A stretch of 64,000 nucleotides of DNA from JBDGYW01 sp964580055 (GTDB lineage Bacteria > Gemmatimonadota > Gemmatimonadetes > Gemmatimonadales > GWC2-71-9). This document shows, piece after piece, positions 58,675 to 64,000 of the stretch (positions are counted from its first letter, which is position 1; every line of letters begins with the position of its first letter). The translations under genes and the position numbers were made by a program. The stretch lies in contig CAZOJI010000009.1 of NCBI GenBank assembly GCA_964580055.1, positions 42,074-106,073 of the forward strand. Reading direction: 5' to 3'. The notes below the pieces were generated by a model. The model did not search any database. It had not been told where the DNA came from and saw only the letters and a list, made by a program, of their open reading frames with translations.

Positions 58675-59157
58675 ATGACCGGCATCGCTTCGGACCATGA
58701 CCTACTCGCGGGATATCCGGTCTCTATCGAGATTCCGGTGCAGTGGGGCGAGTTGGACGCATATGGTCACGTCAACAACACCGTGTTCTTCAGGTACTTC
58801 GAGTCTGCCCGGATGGCTTATCTGGAGAATTCCGGCCTTCTCGAGCACTACGACCGTGAGCGCATAGGCATAATTCTCTACTCCACTGAATGCCGGTTCA
58901 GGGCGGCGCTTTTTCACCCTGACTCCGTTCTGGTGGGCGCTCGGACAATTCAGATCGAGAGCGATCGTTTTGTGATGGGATACGCTGTGGTTTCTCGGTC
59001 GCAAGGCAGACTAGCTGCCGACGGCAGAGCCACCCTGGTGTGGTTTGACTACAATACCGGGAAGAAGGTGACGCTTCCCGATTCCATCAGAGCGAAGATA
59101 CAGGATCTGGAGTGCGAACCGGACCAATCGAATCCACCGAACGATACATCCATATAG
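58675..59157 (+). CDS. acyl-CoA thioesterase, 4-hydroxybenzoyl-CoA thioesterase/YbgC type (160 aa)
   Basis: Hotdog-fold thioesterase. The active-site block QWGELDAYGHVNNTVFFRYFESARMAYLE carries the catalytic Asp and the GHVNN signature near residue 35. Start ATG at 58675 begins the family-like region; a longer frame upstream adds 23 residues without support. Length of 160 is a little longer than YbgC. No Tol-Pal genes are nearby, so substrate is open (fatty or aromatic acyl-CoA). It precedes a CoA-binding protein gene by 14 bases. Confidence 0.85.
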   Translation: MTGIASDHDLLAGYPVSIEIPVQWGELDAYGHVNNTVFFRYFESARMAYLENSGLLEHYDRERIGIILYSTECRFRAALFHPDSVLVGARTIQIESDRFVMGYAVVSRSQGRLAADGRATLVWFDYNTGKKVTLPDSIRAKIQDLECEPDQSNPPNDTSI

Positions 59158-59171
59158 GAACGCGAATTCAC

Positions 59172-59618
59172 ATGACGGACCATAGCGACAGAATCCTCGA
59201 AACCGACGAAGCGGTCCTCGATCTGCTGCGAGAGTCGAAAAGGATCGCCGTGCTGGGCATAAAACCGGAATCGCATATCGCCAAACCGGCGTTCCAGGTT
59301 CCCAAATACCTCCAGGACCTGGGATATGAGATAGTTCCCGTACCCGTTTACTTTCCCGGCGTGAAGGAGATCCTGGGCGAACCCGTAGTTAGGGCAGTGG
59401 CGGACATCCCGGGAGACGTGGATATCGTGGACGTGTTTCGGAAGCCCGACGACATCCCGGCGCATCTGCCGGACATAATCGCAAAGCAACCCAAAGCGGT
59501 CTGGTTTCAGCTGGGTATTCAAAACGATGCGGCAGCGAGAGAACTTGCGGATGCTGGAATAACCGTTGTACAGAACAGGTGCATGAAGATTGAAGCACAG
59601 AAACTTCCGGCGTCCTGA
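59172..59618 (+). CDS. CoA-binding domain protein, YccU type (148 aa)
   Basis: Stand-alone Rossmann CoA-binding domain. SKRIAVLGIKPESHIAKPAFQVPKYLQDLGYEIVPVPVYFPG, DIVDVFRKPDDIPAHLPDII and AVWFQLGIQNDAAARELADAGITVVQNRCMKIE form the complete fold with the conserved Cys near the C-terminus. Related to the CoA ligase alpha domain but without catalytic partners. Its function in bacteria is not established. Start ATG at 59172, 14 bases after the thioesterase. Confidence 0.88.
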   Translation: MTDHSDRILETDEAVLDLLRESKRIAVLGIKPESHIAKPAFQVPKYLQDLGYEIVPVPVYFPGVKEILGEPVVRAVADIPGDVDIVDVFRKPDDIPAHLPDIIAKQPKAVWFQLGIQNDAAARELADAGITVVQNRCMKIEAQKLPAS

Positions 59619-59642
59619 CGGAGAAACCGGCAGCGAGGTACC

Positions 59643-60575
59643 ATGGGCTTAGGCAGGCGCGCACTTCTCTGGGCATCCAAGCAGGACTGGCTGGGTGAGC
59701 AGTTCAGAAGGCGGACGTTCGCCAAGCGGGCGGCCGCGCGATTCATTCCCGGGGAGACTGTCGATGCAGCGTTGAGCGCCGCCGAGAGCTTCAGCAAGGA
59801 AGGGCTCACCGCGTTGGTTACGCAGCTCGGTGAAAATGTGACAACGGCGGAAGATGCCGAGGCGGTGACGGCTCACTATCTCCACGTTCTCGACAGAATC
59901 GCCGATTCGAGCCTGCCCTGTTTCATCTCGGTCAAACCGACACAACTGGGGCTCGATATCGGCCAGCGTCTCTGCGGCGACAACCTTTCGGCTCTGCTGG
60001 TACGGGCCAAAGACACCGGGAGTTTTGTCTGGGTCGACATGGAGGCCTCGGACTACGTCGACCGCACCCTGGAGCTGTTCGAATCGGCTCGCGATGAATA
60101 CGACAACATTGGCCTGTGCGTGCAATCTTACCTTCACCGCACGCCGCGAGACGTCGAACGCCTAATTACTCGCAAGGCCGCCGTACGGCTCGTGAAAGGC
60201 GCGTACAACGAGCCCGCCGATCTGGCGTTCAAATGCAAGCAGGATGTGGATGCGAGCTTCCTAGCTTTGGCCGAGCGGTTGCTGGAGGCGGTGGCCGCCG
60301 GCGAGGGCGGCTTACCTGTGTTCGGCACTCACGACAAGAAGCTGCTCGATAAGGCCTTCCAGTATGCAGCCGGCTTGGGATTGGGCAAGCGATCGTATGA
60401 GATCCAGATGTTGTACGGTATTGCCAGGGAATACCAACTCGAGCTGGCTGCGTCGGGCCACGAGATGCGAGTGCTGATCAGCTACGGCGCCTCATGGTTC
60501 CCATGGTATATGCGGCGCCTGGCCGAAAGGCCCGCCAACGTTTGGTTTGTCATGCGGAGTGTCTTCTCCAGGTAG
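59643..60575 (+). CDS. proline dehydrogenase, monofunctional (310 aa)
   Basis: FAD enzyme that oxidises proline to pyrroline-5-carboxylate and delivers electrons to the membrane quinone pool. TIM-barrel motifs are SVKPTQLGLDI, VWVDMEASDYVDRTLELF, AAVRLVKGAYNEP, VFGTHDKKLLDKAF, EIQMLYGI and the C-terminal RRLAERPANVWF proline site. Strong Shine-Dalgarno GAGGTACC. It is the single-domain form, so pyrroline-5-carboxylate dehydrogenase must be encoded elsewhere. Downstream hairpin 60614-60629 lacks a T-run. Confidence 0.94.
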   Translation: MGLGRRALLWASKQDWLGEQFRRRTFAKRAAARFIPGETVDAALSAAESFSKEGLTALVTQLGENVTTAEDAEAVTAHYLHVLDRIADSSLPCFISVKPTQLGLDIGQRLCGDNLSALLVRAKDTGSFVWVDMEASDYVDRTLELFESARDEYDNIGLCVQSYLHRTPRDVERLITRKAAVRLVKGAYNEPADLAFKCKQDVDASFLALAERLLEAVAAGEGGLPVFGTHDKKLLDKAFQYAAGLGLGKRSYEIQMLYGIAREYQLELAASGHEMRVLISYGASWFPWYMRRLAERPANVWFVMRSVFSR

Positions 60576-60631
60576 GCAGCAGCACTGGCGTATCGTAAGA
60601 TCGAGGTGCGTGGCACTGCGGGCGCAGTGTC

Positions 60632-60653
60632 AAAAAAGGCCGCCAGCCGGCGG
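60632..60653 (-). terminator. intrinsic terminator of the pseudokinase operon
   Basis: On the minus strand a CCGCC-GGCT-GGCGG hairpin (60653-60640) is followed by CC and then TTTTTT (60637-60632). It begins 7 bases after the stop of the last gene. A classical Rho-independent terminator. Confidence 0.85.
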
Positions 60654-60659
60654 ATTACG

Positions 60660-61322
60660 TCAATTGGCCGCGGCGCTCCCGAATCCGACCACAAAGACGA
60701 AATGCTCCCACGTTTCCGCGCGCGATCCCCCGCCCAGACGGGTGCGGTCTACCTTGTACCCAATTCCCAGCCAGATTGGCGTTGTAGTGACCTCCCACCT
60801 CAACAATCCCTTCACCCCCTGTCCTCCGTCGAACCCCTCTGCCGCACTCACGTCCCCCGAGAGGACATACCACAGCTCCAGGCTGCTGGTGAGCCGTGGC
60901 GACCCCAGCCGTGCTCTCGTACGGACCCTCCCCTCCCATAGTACCCACCGTTCCGTCGTCCCGGTTCTGATGACGCTTCTGATGTGCGGACCGAATCTCA
61001 GTGCGAGCCACGGGAAGGCGCGCAGCGACAGGAGGGCTTCACCCTCTATTATGTCCCTGCCCGCTCCCGCGCCGGCAGGAGTGACGGAACCCTCGAGGTA
61101 TTTGAGCCCGACACCCAGACGTCCGAACGAGATTGCCGCTTGCGCGCCGCCTGTGAATCCGGAAGACCGTTCGATTCCGGATGCGCCTTCCGCGTTGAGG
61201 TACGTGGATTGAAGTCCGCCGCCAACCGAGAACCGCAAACCTGCTTGGGCATGGAACGGCGACGCCACCAAAATCGACGCACCGACGAAGCCGATCACTC
61301 GCCGCGACATGGTGCGTCTCAC
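60660..61322 (-). CDS. secreted beta-barrel-like hypothetical protein (220 aa)
   Basis: N-terminal signal peptide RRVIGFVGASILVASPFHAQA, then repeated amphipathic beta segments with aromatic ends (LRFSVGGGLQSTYLNAEG, GGAQAAISFGRLGVGLKYLEGSV, EGEALLSLRAFPWLALRFGPHIR, SSLELWYVLSGDVS, TPIWLGIGYKVDRTRLG, HFVFVVGFGSA). This is the pattern of a small outer-membrane barrel. No family recognised. Start GTG overlaps the upstream gene stop as GTGA. Last gene of the operon before the terminator. Confidence 0.7.
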   Translation of the reverse strand: MRRTMSRRVIGFVGASILVASPFHAQAGLRFSVGGGLQSTYLNAEGASGIERSSGFTGGAQAAISFGRLGVGLKYLEGSVTPAGAGAGRDIIEGEALLSLRAFPWLALRFGPHIRSVIRTGTTERWVLWEGRVRTRARLGSPRLTSSLELWYVLSGDVSAAEGFDGGQGVKGLLRWEVTTTPIWLGIGYKVDRTRLGGGSRAETWEHFVFVVGFGSAAAN

Positions 61323-62383
61323 TGTTCCCGTAACTCCACGACCGTTGGCGCCCCTGCTTCGACCACCATCCGTATGTTAGCGATGCGGCTGGCGTTCTCC
61401 GACACAACATTGTCGAGCCGTTCCCTCCAGTCTTCGCGCAGTTCTCTGTTCGCCTCCACATTCGCAGTGATCATCTCGCCGGGACGCCTCCAAACAAAGC
61501 CCGCCAAACCACCCAGGCTCACAGCTCCACCGACGAGGAACCGAGTGGCTGCCAGATCGGCGTCGGGAGCGATTGCGCTGGGCAGCAGCATTACCGCTCC
61601 GCCGATGAACAATCCCCCGAACAGGGTCTCGAAGCCTTGGCCGCCGCTGGTTCGTTCGGGCAAGAGGAGCGAATCGGCCGGCGCAGGAGGATGCGGTATC
61701 GTGTCTTGCTGCACGGTCGAAACGTCCAGAGGGAATCTCGTGGACCGCAGCGATACGCCCCCTGGGCGCCTGGAAGTAACCGCAAGCGTGTAATCTCCGT
61801 CGTCAGGCCGGCGCCCCAGTGAGTCGAGTCCATCCCATGTCACTACGAGGCTGTCGCTCACAGGGCCGTCGTACACCAGCCGTACCAATGAGCTGTCCTC
61901 ATCGAAGATCTCGACCACGGTCCCGAGAAACGAACTGGCGTAAAGGGACACCGGGATGTGTCCGGATCCGACCCGAAACGCGGTTCGTGGAGGTACAACC
62001 ACGGTGAGTGCCTTGGTTTCTCGTCTCACCGCCTCGAAAATATCGGTGACGCCCGGCTCGAAGACCAAGGGATCGGGCTTCCTGCGTGTATCGAACAGCA
62101 CGAGCTGTTGGAAGAGTGCCTCAGCGGAGTCGGCCTCGCCGCGGTAGTACTCAGTGGCCGCCAGGTAGATGAGCGCTCGAGCGTAGTCTTCGCCCGGTAT
62201 CCCGGAACCAGGGGTGGCTCTGAGTGCACGGCGCAGGGAGGCCGCAGCAGCTTCGAACTCGAGTTCACCGTAGGCCCGGACACCCTGTTCCACCAAATCC
62301 GTAGCTGTTTGCGCAGATATTGGTGCCTGACAGACGGTCGTCGCGATCGCTACCGAGAGCAGTAGCGCGCGGAAGCGGGTCAC
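61319..62383 (-). CDS. secreted TPR-like repeat protein with C-terminal membrane segments (354 aa)
   Basis: Signal peptide LLLSVAIATTVCQAPISAQ, then two TPR-like units (LVEQGVRAYGELEFEAAAASLRRAL, ALIYLAATEYYRGEADSAEALFQQLV) and a DPLVFEPGVTDIFEAVRRET segment like that of outer-envelope TPR proteins. A beta-rich middle (FRVGSGHIPVSLYASSFLGTVVEIFD, VVTWDGLDSLGRRPDDGDYTLAV) resembles FlgD-type Ig domains. Two hydrophobic stretches lie near 250-290, followed by a helical tail. ATGA overlap with the kinase-like gene. Probably periplasmic. Confidence 0.7.
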   Translation of the reverse strand: MTRFRALLLSVAIATTVCQAPISAQTATDLVEQGVRAYGELEFEAAAASLRRALRATPGSGIPGEDYARALIYLAATEYYRGEADSAEALFQQLVLFDTRRKPDPLVFEPGVTDIFEAVRRETKALTVVVPPRTAFRVGSGHIPVSLYASSFLGTVVEIFDEDSSLVRLVYDGPVSDSLVVTWDGLDSLGRRPDDGDYTLAVTSRRPGGVSLRSTRFPLDVSTVQQDTIPHPPAPADSLLLPERTSGGQGFETLFGGLFIGGAVMLLPSAIAPDADLAATRFLVGGAVSLGGLAGFVWRRPGEMITANVEANRELREDWRERLDNVVSENASRIANIRMVVEAGAPTVVELREQ

Positions 62384-63960
62384 GGCTGGCGGGGCCTTAG
62401 GACTATGTCGGTTATCCGGCGTTGTCTGCCGGAGAAGATCTCGATCTCTGCTTCGTAGGGCTCGAACCCTTCGCGCACGACGCGGATCGCGTGCACGCCC
62501 GCCGCGATCGCAAGGCCGGCCTGAGGTGTGTTACCGACGAATTCACCGTCGACATATACCCTGCCCCAAGGCCGAGCATTGATGAACAACTCACCCGGCG
62601 GAGCCGGCTCATCGGGAGTGGTGGCCACCGGAGCAGGCTGCGGGAGCGCAGGCGTCACGACGGGTTGCCCGGTTCGCTCGGGAGGCGTGGCCGGCGTTGT
62701 CGATGCATCAGGTGTGGCTATCGACTGTCTCGGCGAAGCCGGATTCTCCGCAGCGACATCAGTAGGTGTGGCGTCATCCCCGATCCGATCAGTTTGAGCT
62801 GTGCCTGCAGGTTCCAATCGCTCCGTCATCACGGGCACCGAATGGTCAGATCTACCGGCACCGAGCCAGAAGTAGATTGCCACCGCGGAGGCAATCACGG
62901 CCGGTGCGCCCAGCCACCACAGCCAGCGCAGGCGCCGCCTTGGCGAGTCTATTACGAATACGTGTGACGGCCGGCTGGGCCGGCTCTCGGGAGTGATCGG
63001 TGCGGTGTTCGTGCGGGGAGCCCAATCGCGACGCAGCATGGCCACGAAGTCGAGGACCGTGGCAAACCGGACGGCAGGAGTTTTACCGAGGGCCCGCTGT
63101 ACGGCATGGCTGACGTGGTCGGGGATATCCTCAACCAGGTTCTTCAGCGGTTGCAGCACCTCGGCGCTGTGCATCCGCTCCATCTCTTCAGGCGAGTCGC
63201 CGACAAAGGGTAGTGTGCCGGTGAGGCATTCGTACGCGACCACGCCAAGCGAGTATTGGTCGGCGCTGCCCCCTACCGACCGGCCACGAAACTGCTCCGG
63301 AGCAATGTATTCCGGACTACCCGCAAAGGCCCTCGCGTTGCCTTGTTCCGCGCACGGCCTGAGTGCGCTCATCACGCATGCGTCGCTGACCATAGCCCAT
63401 CTGTCCGCATCAACCAAGATATTGTCAGGCTTGACGTTACCATGTGTAACACTGCGCCGGTGCAGGTAGTCGAGGGCGCTGGCGACCTGCTCGAGGATTC
63501 TCTGGCACGTATCCAGATGCAACGGGCCGGACTCTCTGAGAATATCCGTGAGGGAGCGTCCCTTGATGTATTCCATCGAATACCAAAGCAACGCTTTTGT
63601 ATGACCGAACCCCAATATCGGTACTATGTGGGCATGTGACAGCGACGCCGCCAGCTCCGCTTCCCTCTCGAATGCCGCCAGATCGACGTTCATGCCGCGT
63701 TGCAGTGGTATGACCTTGAGAGCTACGAGCCGGTTGGTACCGACTTCGTCAGCGAGGTATACGGAAGAACGGGAGCCATGGCGGAGCAGGACATTGATCT
63801 GGAACTGCCCCTCGAGTTCCCGTTGTACGGTTTCCTGGACCTCGTCTACCGCGGACTTGTCCACGGCGACACTTGACGATGCACCCGGCACGAAGCCGCA
63901 CAGAACACATTTTCCAGTGTCCTCGTCCAGGTTGCCGATAGCACAGCGGGGGCAGGTCAT
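62380..63960 (-). CDS. zinc-ribbon/kinase-fold/PEGA membrane protein, predicted pseudokinase (526 aa)
   Basis: Order: zinc ribbon CPRC ... CVLCG (3-22), Ser/Thr-kinase fold (about 53-312), transmembrane helix (351-366), Pro/Thr-rich linker, and a PEGA domain (about 456-520: GELFINARPWGRVYVDGEFVGNTP). In the kinase, Lys82 (VALK) and Glu100 remain, and the activation end GSPEYIAPEQF is intact. But the HRD motif is HGN (His173-Asn175, THGNVKPDN), DFG is DAC (Asp193) and the Gly loop is HGSRSS. Loss of the catalytic Asp predicts no phosphotransfer. First gene of a three-gene operon; transcript probably leaderless. It may sense or scaffold across the membrane. Confidence 0.88.
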   Translation of the reverse strand: MTCPRCAIGNLDEDTGKCVLCGFVPGASSSVAVDKSAVDEVQETVQRELEGQFQINVLLRHGSRSSVYLADEVGTNRLVALKVIPLQRGMNVDLAAFEREAELAASLSHAHIVPILGFGHTKALLWYSMEYIKGRSLTDILRESGPLHLDTCQRILEQVASALDYLHRRSVTHGNVKPDNILVDADRWAMVSDACVMSALRPCAEQGNARAFAGSPEYIAPEQFRGRSVGGSADQYSLGVVAYECLTGTLPFVGDSPEEMERMHSAEVLQPLKNLVEDIPDHVSHAVQRALGKTPAVRFATVLDFVAMLRRDWAPRTNTAPITPESRPSRPSHVFVIDSPRRRLRWLWWLGAPAVIASAVAIYFWLGAGRSDHSVPVMTERLEPAGTAQTDRIGDDATPTDVAAENPASPRQSIATPDASTTPATPPERTGQPVVTPALPQPAPVATTPDEPAPPGELFINARPWGRVYVDGEFVGNTPQAGLAIAAGVHAIRVVREGFEPYEAEIEIFSGRQRRITDIVLRPRQP

Positions 63961-63961
63961 G

Positions 63962-63975
63962 TCGTAATATTACGA
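63962..63975. repeat. perfect 14-bp palindrome over the pseudokinase -10 box
   Basis: TCGTAATATTACGA is a perfect inverted repeat that covers the -10 hexamer and stops one base before the ATG. It is well placed to be a repressor operator; chance from the palindromic AT core is the alternative. Confidence 0.55.
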
Positions 63976-63995
63976 AAGATTCATGCCTGTGTCAC
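63967..63995 (-). promoter_or_regulatory. sigma70-type promoter giving a leaderless pseudokinase mRNA
   Basis: GTGACA (63995-63990), 17 bases, TAATAT (63972-63967). Only six bases separate the -10 from the ATG at 63960, so transcription should begin at or beside the start codon. No Shine-Dalgarno is possible in such a transcript. Confidence 0.65.
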
Positions 63996-64000
63996 GGGGG

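Noticed and set aside
60614..60629. CACTGC-GGGC-GCAGTG hairpin as terminator of proline dehydrogenase
   Set aside because: It is followed on the plus strand by an A-run, not a T-run; the A-run belongs to the minus-strand terminator.
1..64000. CRISPR arrays, insertion sequences, rRNA genes
   Set aside because: None seen: no regularly spaced repeats, no transposase, no rRNA-like stretches.

Overview
The window is a densely packed chromosomal segment of a Gram-negative, respiring bacterium. By eye the GC content is in the high fifties. Gram-negative character is shown by LPS-transport genes (lptC, an OstA/LptA-like gene), kdsC and lipoproteins. Other lineage hints are bacillithiol synthase bshA, a fused Bat/MoxR aerotolerance cluster, a class III pantothenate kinase and a zinc-ribbon/PEGA kinase-like protein. 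Together these fit Gemmatimonadota or a neighbouring FCB-type phylum; that placement is inference. There is no rRNA, transposase, prophage or CRISPR array. One 100-N scaffold gap lies at 58258-58357, so the sequence is a joined assembly.

Layout. (1) 1-3794, minus strand: pyrG, a miniature kdsA-like gene, kdsC, lptC and the start of an OstA/LptA-like gene, driven by a clear promoter at 3955-3983. (2) 4177-18400, minus strand: a long run of housekeeping genes. In transcription order these are an alpha-D-phosphohexomutase, carbamate kinase, sucC, sucD, an EIIA-like/CBS protein, ndk, yceD-rpmF-plsX-fabH-fabD-fabG-acpP-fabF, purE, ispF, dedA and xerD. (3) 18450-32368, minus strand: all fourteen complex I genes nuoA to nuoN, with a promoter and a Rex-like operator in the nuoA leader. 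(4) 32583-37271, mostly plus strand: accessory genes (zinc-ribbon membrane protein, Yip1-like protein, GNAT enzyme, M20 amidohydrolase, small lipoprotein). (5) 37291-53304, minus strand: M50 protease, scpA, scpB, rluB, then moxR-DUF58-bat genes, mutL, miaA, bshA, a CPBP-like membrane protein and coaX. (6) 53383-53710: rpsT on the plus strand. (7) 53719-58119, minus strand: pyrR-pyrB-pyrC, a class II aldolase and a coiled-coil zinc-ribbon protein. (8) 58360-60575, plus strand: tRNA-Ser(CGA), a thioesterase, a CoA-binding protein and proline dehydrogenase. (9) 60632-63995, minus strand: a self-contained three-gene unit encoding a predicted pseudokinase, a secreted repeat protein and a barrel-like protein, with its own promoter and intrinsic terminator.

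How it works together. The core supplies type II fatty acid and phospholipid precursors (fab/plsX), the succinyl-CoA step of the TCA cycle, the NADH-quinone oxidoreductase, de novo pyrimidine and CTP synthesis, nucleotide balancing (ndk) and envelope assembly (Kdo phosphatase, Lpt). Most neighbouring genes overlap by 1-26 bases, often with ATGA or GTGA junctions, which suggests strong translational coupling.

The points most worth a second look are these. First, a 122-residue KdsA remnant is kept in frame and coupled at both ends between pyrG and kdsC. Second, the last operon encodes a kinase-fold protein whose catalytic Asp is Asn (HGN) and whose DFG is DAC, probably from a leaderless transcript with a palindrome over its -10 box. 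Third, a near-consensus Rex box lies downstream of the nuo promoter. Fourth, the Bat cluster carries BatB-BatC and BatD-BatE fusions. Fifth, an EIIA-CBS protein lacks the phospho-accepting His.
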